This document shows, piece after piece, positions 46,748-56,581 of a stretch of 62,980 nt of DNA (the first letter of the stretch is position 1; each line of letters starts with the position of its first letter). The notes beneath the pieces were generated by a model. It had not been told where the DNA came from. It saw only the letters and a list, made by a program, of their open reading frames with translations, and did no database searches. The stretch is from Xanthobacter sp. NM-59. GTDB taxonomy: Bacteria; Pseudomonadota; Alphaproteobacteria; Rhizobiales; Xanthobacteraceae. The position numbers and the translations under genes are program-made. The stretch is from the NCBI RefSeq assembly GCF_021401125.1, contig NZ_JACBFQ010000016.1, positions 1-62,980 of the forward strand, given 5' to 3'.

Positions 46748-47866
46748 ATGCTAGAGCAGGCGCCTGCGGAATATTACATCGATGAAAGCGGCAATACCGG
46801 CGACCTGAGCACGGTCAAAATCGACTCCTACTTCGTCGAACAGCGCATGTTCGCCTTGGCTGCATTCGGCTGCACGCTCGACCAGGACTTCACCGATAAA
46901 TTGGGCGCACTAAAAAAGGCGCACCGCATCCAGTCGTCGGAGCTCAAATCAAAACAGGCTTATGACAAGCCGCGCTTCATCTTTGATCTTCTGGACCTCC
47001 TTGAGACGCGCCGCGCCCCAATCTTTATCGAGCTTGTCGACAAGCACTTCTTCGTTGTCGTGAACATCATCGAGCGAATGGTGGTGCCCTATGTGGGGGA
47101 ATGCGACACTCAACCTGGCGCCCTTTGGATGAAGGGCGTTATGGCGAACTACATGGCGCTATATGCACCTCCCGAGCTGGCTCACGCCTTTGCCGCATGT
47201 TGCCAAAGCAGAGACCACGCGGAAATACGCGAACTTTACAAGCAAATAATTCGGTGGGCGCAGGGAAGCGGAGTTCCGCCTACTGACGTGGCGGCGGGGA
47301 TCATCCGTTTTGCGCGCGACAGCTTGAAGGACTTCCGCAAGCTGCCGAAAGCCAAGGCCGTCGAGCGGGCATTACCGATTCCCGACAAGAATCCCGCCGG
47401 GAAGCTGCTCTGGGTTCTGCCGAACCTGACATCGTTCACCAACATCTACGCCCGGATCAATCGCTTCGCGCGAAAGCAGGTTTCCGGCGTGACGCTGTTC
47501 CACGACGAGCAATTGCAGTTCGGAGACATTCTTCTGCACAACAAGAAGCTCGCAGAGGACCTGGCGCAGCTTGGCGTGAAATTGCCCCTGCAGACGGCCG
47601 ACTTCGAATTCTCGCAGGCGGCCGACCTGCAATTCCAGCGATCGCACGATTCTATCGGCATTCAGGTCGCCGACGTCCTCGCCGGTTTCATCGCGCGATA
47701 TGTACAGGACGCTGTGTGGGGCGGCGCCCCCATGCATCCTGACAAGGTAGCGATTTTCCGCCGCCTCGTCGCAACAGGCGACCGCAGCTTGGGTTCGGGT
47801 GTCAACTTCGTCGCGCCCGACAACATGATCCGCTTCCTCGGCATCGAACCGCGCTCGAATTTCTAG
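46748..47866 (+). CDS. DUF3800 family protein
   Basis: The product is 372 aa from ATG 46748 (MLEQAPAEYYIDESGNTGDL); a much longer frame starting at 46100 overlaps DUF932 and was rejected. The YIDESGNTGD start is the DUF3800 signature. Late residues SIGIQVADVLAGFIARYVQD supply the second acidic site expected of its RNase H-like fold. DUF3800 proteins are common in phages, plasmids and defence islands; a nuclease role is suspected. The left backbone lacks this gene, so it is an insertion between DUF932 and parB. Confidence 0.8.
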   Translation: MLEQAPAEYYIDESGNTGDLSTVKIDSYFVEQRMFALAAFGCTLDQDFTDKLGALKKAHRIQSSELKSKQAYDKPRFIFDLLDLLETRRAPIFIELVDKHFFVVVNIIERMVVPYVGECDTQPGALWMKGVMANYMALYAPPELAHAFAACCQSRDHAEIRELYKQIIRWAQGSGVPPTDVAAGIIRFARDSLKDFRKLPKAKAVERALPIPDKNPAGKLLWVLPNLTSFTNIYARINRFARKQVSGVTLFHDEQLQFGDILLHNKKLAEDLAQLGVKLPLQTADFEFSQAADLQFQRSHDSIGIQVADVLAGFIARYVQDAVWGGAPMHPDKVAIFRRLVATGDRSLGSGVNFVAPDNMIRFLGIEPRSNF

Positions 47867-47970
47867 GGCGGCATCAAGCCGTCATGGGCGAATACGAAGG
47901 ACTGGCGCGGGATCATCGCCGGTTCTGGCAGTGACCTTACCGATGGCGTTTGATGGTGTCGCTGCCCTCC

Positions 47971-48044
47971 TAGAGTGAGAGGGCGGTGCTTCGCTTCGTG
48001 ACGGGTTTAGGGTCGAGAGAGAGGCTTTCGGCGCCCGTCGCGGA
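47971..48044 (+). promoter_or_regulatory. Leader element A upstream of right parB-like gene
   Basis: The order is GAGTGAGAGGGCGG, GTGACGGGTTTAGGG (GACGGG at 48000-48005), GAGAGAGGCTTTCGGCG and CCCGTC (48034-48039), then CGGAG. The outer arms can pair. Matches the leaders of left parB and both DUF932 genes. Confidence 0.55.
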
Positions 48045-48053
48045 GTAAGTCTC

Positions 48054-50192
48054 ATGGCAACTGCCATTCAGAAGATCACCCTGTCGTCGGCGCAGGACAT
48101 CCCCTTCAACAAGCTGGTGCTGAGCCAGTCGAACGTCCGCCGCGTCAAGGCTGGCGTCTCGATCGACGAGCTGGCCGAGTCGATCACCCGGCGCGGTCTC
48201 ATCCAGTCCCTCCACGTCCGGCCGGTGCTCGATGCCGACGGCCAGGAAACCGGCATGTACGAAGTGCCGGCGGGCGGGCGTCGCTTCCGCGCGCTGCAGC
48301 TCCTCGTCAAGCAGAAGCGCCTCACCAAGACCTCCAAGGTGCCGTGCGTGGTGTCGGACGCCAATGCCGACATCCTCGTCGACGAGGTGTCGCTGGCCGA
48401 GAATATCGAACGCGCCCCGCTGCATCCTCTCGACCAGTTCCGCGCGTTCCAGGCGATGCGCGAGAAGGGCATGACCGAGGAGGCGATTGCGGCTGCATTC
48501 TTCGCGTCCGTCCAGGTCGTGAAGCAGCGGCTTCGCCTCGCGGCCGTCTCGCCGTCATTGCTCGATATCTATGCCGAGGACGGCATCACGCTCGAACAGC
48601 TCATGGCCTTCACCGTCACCAACGATCATGCGCGTCAGGAGCAGGTCTGGGAGTCGGTTCGCAATAGCTGGCAGAGGGAACCCTACCAGATCCGGCGCAT
48701 GCTGACCGAGACCGCCGTCCGCGCATCCGACAAGCGGGCCGTATTCGTCGGCATCGATGCCTATGAAACCAACGGCGGCTGCGTGCTGCGCGATCTCTTC
48801 CAGGATGACGACGGCGGCTGGCTGCAGGATCCTGCGCTGCTCGATCGCCTGGTCGCCGACAAGCTGAAAGCCTCCGCCGAAGCGATCGCCGGCGAAGGCT
48901 GGAAATGGATCGAGGTGGCGATGAGCTTCCCCTATGGCGCCACCCACGGCCTGCGCGAGATCGTGGGCACGCCGCTCGACCTGACGGCTGACGAACAGGC
49001 GACCATCGAGGCGCTCAACGCCGAGTGCGCCAAGCTGGAGGCCGAATATGAGAACGCCGACGAGTTGCCGGACGAGATCGATCAGCGCCTTGGCGAAATC
49101 GAAACCGCGCTCGCCAGCTTCGACGAGCGGCCGGTCCACTACGAACCCGCCGACATCGCGATCGCCGGGGTCTTCGTCAGCCTGGACGCCGACGGCACGC
49201 TGTCGATCGACCGCGGCTATGTCCGACCCGAGGACGAGATCGCCAACCAGGCGGGCGATGGCGAGGGTGAAGAGCAGGATGGCGGCGACGATGACGCTGA
49301 CTATCCGGCGTCGCCTTCGGTCCAGCGCGCGGTCATCACCATCTGCGGCAAACCTGCCGAGCCCGAGGAGGAGGACGAGGACGACACGATCAAGCCGCTC
49401 CCCGATCGACTGATCACGGAGCTGACCGCCGATCGCACCCTCGCGCTCCGCGACAAGCTCGCCACCGATCCCTCGGTCGCCTTCGTCGCCGTCCTGCACA
49501 AGTTCTGCCAGGACGTGTTCTACGGCGGCAGCCAGTACGGCTTCGCGATGGAGGTCAGCGTGCGGGGCACGACCTTCCATTCGCAGCCCGAAGGGCTTCG
49601 TGACAGCGTCTATGCCAAGGCGATCGAGGCCCGGCACGATAGCTGGCGCAAACGGCTCCCGGCCAAAGTCGCTGATCTCTGGGATGGGCTGGCCGCACTG
49701 ACTGGCCCCGAACAGGCCGAACTCTTCGCCCATTGCGCTTCGTTCGGCGTCAATGCGCTTTATGAGCGGGCCGATCGCTACGGTGGCCGTGTCTCGGCGC
49801 ATAGTGTCGAACAGCGCATCGCCGAAGCCGATCGCCTGTCGCTGGCGGTCGGGCTCGACATGGCCGAAGCCGGGTGGCGGCCGACCGTCGCCAACTATCT
49901 CGGCCGCGTCACCAAGCCCCGCATCCTCGAAGCGGTGCGTGAAGGCGCCGGCGAGCGCGCCGCCCAACTCATCGCACATCTGAAGAAGGGCGACATGGCG
50001 ACCGAAGCCGAACGTCTCCTCGCCGAGACGGGCTGGCTGCCCGAACCGCTGCGCAATTCCGGCGCCGATGCCGAAAGCACCGAGGCGGACTCTGGCGAGG
50101 GCGACGAGGCGTTGCCGGACTTCCTCGACGGCGATGACGAGGAGACCAACACCGATGATGAGGAGGAACGGCACCTCGCCGCCGCGGAGTGA
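48054..50192 (+). CDS. ParB/RepB/Spo0J-family protein (right)
   Basis: The protein has 712 aa (MATAIQKITLSSAQDIPFNK). ParB/Srx domain ~15-110 (NVRRVKAGVSIDELAESI, AGGRRFRALQLL, SLAENIERAPLHPLDQF), then an HTH (AAAFFASVQVVKQRLRLAAV), a long specific region, an acidic stretch (~400-445) and a conserved C-terminus (AHLKKGDMATEAERLLAETG). Colinear with 7775-9844. No ParA gene is visible. Followed by a strong terminator. Confidence 0.86.
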   Translation: MATAIQKITLSSAQDIPFNKLVLSQSNVRRVKAGVSIDELAESITRRGLIQSLHVRPVLDADGQETGMYEVPAGGRRFRALQLLVKQKRLTKTSKVPCVVSDANADILVDEVSLAENIERAPLHPLDQFRAFQAMREKGMTEEAIAAAFFASVQVVKQRLRLAAVSPSLLDIYAEDGITLEQLMAFTVTNDHARQEQVWESVRNSWQREPYQIRRMLTETAVRASDKRAVFVGIDAYETNGGCVLRDLFQDDDGGWLQDPALLDRLVADKLKASAEAIAGEGWKWIEVAMSFPYGATHGLREIVGTPLDLTADEQATIEALNAECAKLEAEYENADELPDEIDQRLGEIETALASFDERPVHYEPADIAIAGVFVSLDADGTLSIDRGYVRPEDEIANQAGDGEGEEQDGGDDDADYPASPSVQRAVITICGKPAEPEEEDEDDTIKPLPDRLITELTADRTLALRDKLATDPSVAFVAVLHKFCQDVFYGGSQYGFAMEVSVRGTTFHSQPEGLRDSVYAKAIEARHDSWRKRLPAKVADLWDGLAALTGPEQAELFAHCASFGVNALYERADRYGGRVSAHSVEQRIAEADRLSLAVGLDMAEAGWRPTVANYLGRVTKPRILEAVREGAGERAAQLIAHLKKGDMATEAERLLAETGWLPEPLRNSGADAESTEADSGEGDEALPDFLDGDDEETNTDDEEERHLAAAE

Positions 50193-50216
50193 CGGCGGTC
50201 CTCATCTGACTTGACG

Positions 50217-50251
50217 AGCCCGGCGTCCCTTCGGGGGCGTCGGGCTTTTTT
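50217..50251 (+). terminator. Rho-independent terminator after right parB-like gene
   Basis: AGCCCGGCG pairs with CGTCGGGCT (one G-U), with an inner CCC/GGG pair, and is followed by a run of six T. It starts 24 bp past the stop. Confidence 0.85.
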
Positions 50252-50358
50252 CATGCGCGCCGATCGAGAGGGAGAGTTTGGCCCGGACGTGGCGAGCCGG
50301 ACATGGAGGAGAGAGCGCCTGCCGGCTCTCCCGTTCCCTGCTCTCCGGGAGTGGCCTC

Positions 50359-50772
50359 ATGGCCGACTATTTCACCCATTTCTCATGCCTGCTCGATGTC
50401 GGCACGCCCGAGACCGCAGCCCGCGCGCTCGATCTCTACAACCAACTGTCCGAGGACGGAGCATCCGAGGAACCGCCGTCCGATGGCTTCCTCCTGTCCA
50501 TCCAGCCCGAGCATGGCGGCTCCAAACTCTGGATGCGCGACGATGTCACCGGCGATCCCGAACGGCTGATCCAGTTCGTCATACGCTGCGCCGCCGAATT
50601 CCACCTCACCGGCCGATGGGGCTTTCAGTACGCCAACACCTGCTCCCGGCCGCGTCTCGATGGCTTCGGTGGCGGCGCGCATGTCCTCGATCTCGCGACC
50701 GGCGAAACTGTGGCGTGGATCTATACCAACGGTTGGCTCGCCGAGGTGATCGATGGCGGCGATGGTGCCTGA
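50359..50772 (+). CDS. Conserved element protein of unknown function
   Basis: This 137-aa protein starts at ATG 50359 (MADYFTHFSCLLDVGTPETA). It is acidic, alpha/beta, and contains GFLLSIQPEHGGSKLWMRDD, AAEFHLTGRWGFQYANTCSR and a closing TGETVAWIYTNGWLAEVIDG. The family was not recognised. It has a leader that looks like a weak variant of element A (50260-50358). The left backbone lacks it, together with the following helicase gene. Confidence 0.65.
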   Translation: MADYFTHFSCLLDVGTPETAARALDLYNQLSEDGASEEPPSDGFLLSIQPEHGGSKLWMRDDVTGDPERLIQFVIRCAAEFHLTGRWGFQYANTCSRPRLDGFGGGAHVLDLATGETVAWIYTNGWLAEVIDGGDGA

Positions 50773-50921
50773 CATCATCGAGACCATTGTCTGTCGCTTG
50801 ATGGCGCGGCCGGGCCGCGCCCCTTGAGAGCGAGAGGAAGGCCGGGACGGGTTTGAGCCCGTCCGGTCCGAGAGAGAGCGCCGGCGGGCTTTCCCGCTCC
50901 GCTCTCCCGAGGACGTCTCCC

Positions 50922-53900
50922 ATGAATGCTCACACCCTTGCGGCGGCGCTGCCGACCGCCGCCGATCAGCCGACCGACGCTGCCGCCATCCATGCCGCGG
51001 CACTTCTCCTCCTTCCTCACATCGAGCGCGGCGAGCGCATCGACGCCGCGGTCTTGCGCACCGCCATGGAGACCGCCTTCGGCGCGTCCGATACTGCCGG
51101 CGCCTGGGACTGGAAGGACGCCTATGACGCCTGCGAAGCCGCAACCGTCCTCATGCTCCGCAAATACGGAAAGGCGCTTTTGCGCAAAGCCGGGTCTCCG
51201 GCTGCGGCGGTTCCTCTGTTCGGCAAGATCGCGGGACTTCTGCCCACCCACACGCGCCGCTCCGAGGAGGCGCAGGCCTTCCAGCAATTCTCGACGCCGA
51301 TCCCGCTCGGCCTGGCCGCGATCACTGCGGCCGCCATCACACCCGCCGATCGCGTGCTCGAACCATCGGCCGGCACCGGCCTGCTCGCCATCCTCGCCGA
51401 GATCGCCGGCGGCACGCTTGTCCTCAACGAACTCGCCGAAACCCGGGCCGCACTCATCTCCTCCCTCTTTCCGGCCATTCCCGTGACCCGCTTCGACGCG
51501 GCCCAGATCGACGATCATCTCGATCCGGCGATCGTCCCGACCGTGGTGATGATGAACCCGCCATTCTCGGTACTCGCCAATGTCGAGGGGCGTGTTGCCG
51601 ACGCAGCCTATCGCCATCTCGCATCCGCGCTCGCGCGGCTCGCCGATGGCGGACGCCTGGTCGCGATCACCGGCGTGAATTTCGGCCCCGACATGCCGGC
51701 CTGGCGCGACGCCTTCGTCCGCCTGCAGGAGCGGGGCCGCGTCGTCTTCACCGCCGCCGTCCATGGCTCGATCTATGCGAAGCACGGCACGACCGTCGAA
51801 ACCCGGCTGACCGTGATCGACAAAATCCCAGCCGACGACCCATCCGCATTTCCGGCATCACCCGGCACCGCTCCCGACATCGCCACGCTGATGACATGGC
51901 TCGTCGAGCATGTGCCGCCGCGCTCGCCCCTCGCGCCCGCTGTGCAGGTCATGCCGATCAGTGCCGCACCGCGCACAGTTCGCGGTTATCTCGCGCGCAC
52001 CGCGGCGACATCGGCGACCCGCGTGGGCCTCGCCGATCCCGAGGGCGTGCCGCTCGCCTATGAGACCGTCGACTGGACCCCGGCCGAGGGCGCCCGCCTC
52101 AGCGACGCGATCTACGAGCAATACGGATTGCAGACGATCCGTATTCCCGGCTCTCAGGCCCATCCCACCAAGCTCGTGCAATCCGCCGCCATGGCCTCGG
52201 TCGCCCCGCCCAAGCCGAGCTATCGGCCGACGCTGCCGGCGACCATCATGGCCTCGCTCTCAGACGCCCAGCTCGAAACCCTGATCTTCGCGGGCGAAGC
52301 CCATTCCGATTTTCTCGCAGGTTCCTGGACCATCGACGACACTTTCGATGTCGTGGCGGCCGCCGCCGATGATGCAAACGGCGTCGTCCGCTTCCGCCGC
52401 GGCTTCTTCATCGGCGACGGCACCGGCGTCGGAAAGGGGCGCGAGTCGGCCAGCATCGTGCTCGACAACTGGATGCAGGGCCGGCGCAAGGCGGTCTGGA
52501 TCTCCAAATCCGACAAGCTGATTGAGGACGCGCAGCGCGACTGGTCCGCACTCGGCATGGAGCGCCTGCTGGTCACGCCGCTCTCGCGCTTCCCGCAGGG
52601 CAAGCCGATCACGCTGCCGGAAGGCATCCTATTTACAACCTATGCCACGCTGCGCTCCGACGATCGCGGCGAGAAGGTTTCGCGGGTCAAGCAGATCGTC
52701 GAATGGTTGGGCTCCGATTTCGACGGGGTGATCATTTTCGACGAGGCGCACGCGATGCAGAACGCTGGCGGCGGCAAGGGAGAACGCGGCGATGTCACGC
52801 CTTCGCAGCAAGGGCGCGCAGGACTTCGCCTGCAGCACGCCATGCCCAATGCCCGTGTCGTCTATGTCTCCGCCACCGGCGCCACCACGGTCCAGAACCT
52901 TGCCTACGCGCAGCGCCTCGGCCTGTGGGGTGGCGACGATTTTCCCTTCTCGACCCGCGCCGAGTTCGTCGAGGCGATCGAGGCCGGCGGCGTCGCGGCA
53001 ATGGAGGTGCTTGCCCGCGACCTTCGCGCGCTCGGCCTCTACACCGCCCGATCACTGTCGTTCGACGGGGTGGAATATGAGCTGGTCGAGCACGAGCTGA
53101 CCGCCGAGCAGCGGCGCATCTACGATGCTTATGCCGGCGCCTTCGCCATCATCCACAACCATCTCGATGCGGCGATGCAGGCGACCAACATTACCGGCTC
53201 GACCGGGACGTTGAATCGCCAGGCCAAATCCGCTGCCCGCTCCGCCTTCGAAAGCGCCAAGCAGCGCTTCTTCGGTCATCTGCTGACCTCGATGAAGACG
53301 CCGACGTTGATCCGCTCGATCGCGGTGGACCTGGAGGCCGGGCATTCTGCGGTCATCCAGATCGTCTCGACCGGCGAGGCGCTGATGGAACGGCGCTTGG
53401 CCGACGTCCCGACCGAAGAATGGAATGACATTCGCGTCGACATCACGCCCCGCGAATATGTCTTGGACTATCTCGCCCATTCCTTCCCGGTGCAGCTCTA
53501 CGAGCCCTTCACCGACGGCGAGGGCAATATGTCCTCGCGTCCGGTCTTTCGCGACGGCCAGCCGGTCGAGAGCCGCGAGGCGGTCGCTCGCCGCACCGAA
53601 CTGATCGAGAAGCTCGCGAGCCTTCCGCCGGTGCCGGGCGCGCTCGACCAGCTCGTCCAGCATTTCGGCGCGGATATGGTGGCCGAGGTCACCGGCCGCT
53701 CGCGGCGCATCGTGCGCAAGGGACAGCGCCTTGTGGTCGAGACCCGCGCCGCGTCGGCCAATCTCGCCGAGACCCAGGCCTTCATGGACGACTTGAAGCG
53801 CGTGCTGATCTTCTCCGACGCCGGCGGCACGGGACGCAGCTACCATGCGGAGCTGTCGGCGCGGAACACGCGGCTGCGCGTCCACTATCTGCTCGAACCG

Positions 53901-55235
53901 GGCTGGAAAGCCGACGCCGCGATCCAGGGCCTCGGCCGCACCCACCGTACCAACCAGGCGCAGCCGCCGCTCTTCCGTCCGATCGCGACCAATGTGAAGG
54001 CGGAGAAGCGCTTCCTCTCGACTATCGCGCGCCGGCTCGACACGCTGGGCGCGATCACGCGCGGCCAGCGGCAGACCGGTGGCCAGGGCCTGTTCCGACC
54101 CGAGGACAATCTGGAGAGCCACTATGCGCGCGATGCGCTTCGCCAGCTCTACATCCTGATCGTCCGCGGCAAGGTCGAAGGGTGCTCGCTCCAGCGGTTC
54201 GAGGACACGACCGGCCTGAAGCTGATGGACGACAACGGCATCAAGGACGAGCTCCCGCCGATCACAACCTTTCTCAACCGCCTGCTCGCGCTCACCATCG
54301 ACCTGCAGGACGTCCTGTTCGCCGCCTTCGAGCAGCTTCTGACCGCCAAGGTCGAGGGCGCGATCGCCGCCGGCATCTACGACATCGGACTGGAGACGCT
54401 GCGCGCGGAGAGCTTCGTCGTCACCGATCGCCAGACCATCTACACCCATGCCGGCACCGGCGCGGAAACCAGCCTGCTCACCATCCAACAGCGCGAGCGC
54501 AACCGGCCAATGACCGCCGAGGAGGCGATGGCTTGGCTCGACGATCCGGCCGCCAAGTTGCTGGTCAACGAACGCTCGCACCGCGCCGCCGTTCAGCTTC
54601 CCGCACCCTCACTCATGCTCGACGATGGCGAGATCGAACGCCGCGTGCGGCTGATCCGACCGATGGAGCAGCATCACGCCTCCATCCGCATGATGGACGA
54701 AAGCCACTGGATCGCCACCAGTCGCGCCGAGTTCACCGCCGCCTGGAACGCCGAGGTCGCGGAGGTGCCAGCCTATTCCGATTCCACCATCCACATCGTC
54801 GCTGGCCTGCTGCTACCGATCTGGAAGCGGCTGCCCAACGAGTCGAGCCGCGTCTATCGGCTCCAGACCGATGACGGGGAACGGATCATCGGCCGCCGCG
54901 TGTCGCCTGCATGGGTCGCCAATGCCACGGCGGTGGGGACGACGAACCTGTCTGCCGACCATGCCTATGCCGCGCTCATAGAGGGCAAGACGATCCTCGA
55001 CCTCGCCGAAGGCCTCCAACTCCGTCGCGTGCGCGTCATGGGCGCCGACCGCATCGAATTGTCGGGCTTCACCGACGCGATGCGCGAGCGCCTCCGCGCC
55101 TATGGTCTCTTCAGCGAGATCATCTCGTGGAAGCTCCGCTTCTTCGTGCCCGTCGGTGCGGGCGGCGGGGCCATCATCGGCAAGCTGATCGGCACCTACC
55201 CGATCCAGCGCGTCGGCGAGCGGGAGGCAGCGTGA
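50922..55235 (+). CDS. N6-adenine methyltransferase fused to strawberry-notch-type helicase
   Basis: The product is 1437 aa from ATG 50922 (MNAHTLAAALPTAADQPTDA). Residues ~110-300 are an adenine methyltransferase: motif I DRVLEPSAGTGLLAIL and the catalytic VVMMNPPFSVLANV. From ~500 a SNF2/strawberry-notch helicase follows: GDGTGVGKGRESAS as Walker A, VIIFDEAHAMQN as motif II and SATGATTVQNLAYA. The C-terminal strawberry-notch half has GGTGRSYHAE and IQGLGRTHRTNQAQ. Such giant proteins are typical of alphaproteobacterial elements and may shield incoming element DNA, but the activity is unproven. Its stop overlaps the Toprim start (TGATG). The left copy is missing. Confidence 0.85.
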   Translation: MNAHTLAAALPTAADQPTDAAAIHAAALLLLPHIERGERIDAAVLRTAMETAFGASDTAGAWDWKDAYDACEAATVLMLRKYGKALLRKAGSPAAAVPLFGKIAGLLPTHTRRSEEAQAFQQFSTPIPLGLAAITAAAITPADRVLEPSAGTGLLAILAEIAGGTLVLNELAETRAALISSLFPAIPVTRFDAAQIDDHLDPAIVPTVVMMNPPFSVLANVEGRVADAAYRHLASALARLADGGRLVAITGVNFGPDMPAWRDAFVRLQERGRVVFTAAVHGSIYAKHGTTVETRLTVIDKIPADDPSAFPASPGTAPDIATLMTWLVEHVPPRSPLAPAVQVMPISAAPRTVRGYLARTAATSATRVGLADPEGVPLAYETVDWTPAEGARLSDAIYEQYGLQTIRIPGSQAHPTKLVQSAAMASVAPPKPSYRPTLPATIMASLSDAQLETLIFAGEAHSDFLAGSWTIDDTFDVVAAAADDANGVVRFRRGFFIGDGTGVGKGRESASIVLDNWMQGRRKAVWISKSDKLIEDAQRDWSALGMERLLVTPLSRFPQGKPITLPEGILFTTYATLRSDDRGEKVSRVKQIVEWLGSDFDGVIIFDEAHAMQNAGGGKGERGDVTPSQQGRAGLRLQHAMPNARVVYVSATGATTVQNLAYAQRLGLWGGDDFPFSTRAEFVEAIEAGGVAAMEVLARDLRALGLYTARSLSFDGVEYELVEHELTAEQRRIYDAYAGAFAIIHNHLDAAMQATNITGSTGTLNRQAKSAARSAFESAKQRFFGHLLTSMKTPTLIRSIAVDLEAGHSAVIQIVSTGEALMERRLADVPTEEWNDIRVDITPREYVLDYLAHSFPVQLYEPFTDGEGNMSSRPVFRDGQPVESREAVARRTELIEKLASLPPVPGALDQLVQHFGADMVAEVTGRSRRIVRKGQRLVVETRAASANLAETQAFMDDLKRVLIFSDAGGTGRSYHAELSARNTRLRVHYLLEPGWKADAAIQGLGRTHRTNQAQPPLFRPIATNVKAEKRFLSTIARRLDTLGAITRGQRQTGGQGLFRPEDNLESHYARDALRQLYILIVRGKVEGCSLQRFEDTTGLKLMDDNGIKDELPPITTFLNRLLALTIDLQDVLFAAFEQLLTAKVEGAIAAGIYDIGLETLRAESFVVTDRQTIYTHAGTGAETSLLTIQQRERNRPMTAEEAMAWLDDPAAKLLVNERSHRAAVQLPAPSLMLDDGEIERRVRLIRPMEQHHASIRMMDESHWIATSRAEFTAAWNAEVAEVPAYSDSTIHIVAGLLLPIWKRLPNESSRVYRLQTDDGERIIGRRVSPAWVANATAVGTTNLSADHAYAALIEGKTILDLAEGLQLRRVRVMGADRIELSGFTDAMRERLRAYGLFSEIISWKLRFFVPVGAGGGAIIGKLIGTYPIQRVGEREAA

Positions 55236-56272
55236 TGGCCCGTCTCGACGCATCCGATCTTGCGCAACGTCTCGGCCGACAGGCCGAGGCGGTGTGCCGC
55301 CATTATCTCAGCAATGGCCACCGTCAGGGCAACTACTGGCAGGTGGGCGACGCCCGTAACACCAAGGGCCGCTCGATGTACGTCCGGCTGAAGGACTCGC
55401 CGAAGGGGCCAGCCGGGAAATGGACTGACGCCGCCACCGGCGAGCATGGAGACCTCCTCGACGTGATCCGGGAGAGCTGCGGCCTCATCGACTTCAAGGG
55501 CGTCGCCGACGAGGCCCGGCTCTTCCTGAGCATGCCACCGCCTGCGCCGGAACCGTCGGCCTTCCAGCCCCTGGCGCCTGCACCGCATGGATCGCCCGAA
55601 GCCGCACGACGTCTTGTCCGCATGTCGCAGCCGATTCCCGGCACAATCGTCGCGGCGTATCTGCGGCAACGCGGCATTACGGACCTCCGTGGAACCGGAA
55701 ATCTGTATTTCCACCCGCGCTGCTATTATCGCCCAGACGAGTATGCGCCGACCGAGACATGGCCGGCCATGATCGCGGCCGTCACCGATCTCGATGGCAG
55801 GATCACGGGGGCGCATCGCACCTGGCTCGATCCGCAACGCCGGGACAAGGCGCCGCTCGACACCCCGCGCCGGGCGATGGGCGATCTCGTCGGCAACGCG
55901 GTCCGCTTTGGCGTCGGTGGCGAAGTGATGGCAGCCGGCGAAGGCATCGAGACGGTCCTTTCGGTCCGACAGGTCGTGCCCGACATGCCGATGCTTGCGG
56001 CGCTCTCCGCAGCACATCTCGCCGCCATCCTGTTCCCGGACACGCTGCGCCGGCTCTACATCCTGCGCGATGACGATCCGGCGGGCGACGGTGCGCGTGA
56101 CAGCCTGATCGAACGGGCGAACACGGCCGGGATCGAGGCGATCGTGATCTCGCCACAGCTCGGGGACTTCAACGAGGATCTCCGCACCCTCGGCCTCGCG
56201 ACGCTGCGGAGCCAGACACGGGTGCAGCTCGGGCCGCAGGACGTCGGTCGCTTCATGGCGCTGGCGGCATAG
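55235..56272 (+). CDS. Toprim-domain protein, DUF7146/primase-like (right)
   Basis: The product has 345 aa from ATG 55235. N-terminal primase-like region (QAEAVCRHYLSNGHRQGNYW, GPAGKWTDAATGEHGDLLDV), then Toprim_3 with AGEGIETVLSVRQV and the acidic LRDDDPAGDGARDS motif. Colinear and highly similar to 6660-7706. Translation is coupled to the helicase gene, suggesting joint work in element replication or DNA processing. Confidence 0.82.
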   Translation: MARLDASDLAQRLGRQAEAVCRHYLSNGHRQGNYWQVGDARNTKGRSMYVRLKDSPKGPAGKWTDAATGEHGDLLDVIRESCGLIDFKGVADEARLFLSMPPPAPEPSAFQPLAPAPHGSPEAARRLVRMSQPIPGTIVAAYLRQRGITDLRGTGNLYFHPRCYYRPDEYAPTETWPAMIAAVTDLDGRITGAHRTWLDPQRRDKAPLDTPRRAMGDLVGNAVRFGVGGEVMAAGEGIETVLSVRQVVPDMPMLAALSAAHLAAILFPDTLRRLYILRDDDPAGDGARDSLIERANTAGIEAIVISPQLGDFNEDLRTLGLATLRSQTRVQLGPQDVGRFMALAA

Positions 56273-56581
56273 CCGGAAAGGAAGGGGCAGCGGCCCCGCC
56301 GCCGTCCTCGCTCGGATGCCGGGGATCGGAGAGGACCGCGCCTCGGCCTTCTAGAGGGCGATCGGCCCACAGGCGGGCCGGCCCGGCAATGGCTGCGGCC
56401 GACTATTTTCCGGCGCGGCCCCAAGGGGCCGCTTTCCATCGCGAACCAAAATAGCCGGCCTTCGCCATCCTCCGCTGGCGCTCCGGCCCTCCGCTTGCGC
56501 TCCGGGTGCAGCGCCGTCCCGCCGGTGGGCTTCGTCGCCATGAAGGCCGCGACGGTCGCGGTCCATCCGACGGAGCACCCG
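56273..56581 (+). promoter_or_regulatory. Leader region between Toprim and DUF2493 with element B (right)
   Basis: 309 bp without a supported gene. Element B at 56434-56485 (TTCCATCGCGAACCAAAAT, GCCATCCTCCGCTGGCGCT) matches 6447-6491 on the other strand. A GC-rich GCGGCCCCAAGGGGCCGC palindrome lies just ahead at about 56416-56433. Confidence 0.5.

Noticed and set aside
48555-50174. 539-codon minus-strand open frame
   Set aside because: Antisense shadow of the right parB-like gene; no recognisable domain.
53052-54581. 509-codon minus-strand open frame
   Set aside because: Antisense shadow of the strawberry-notch helicase gene.
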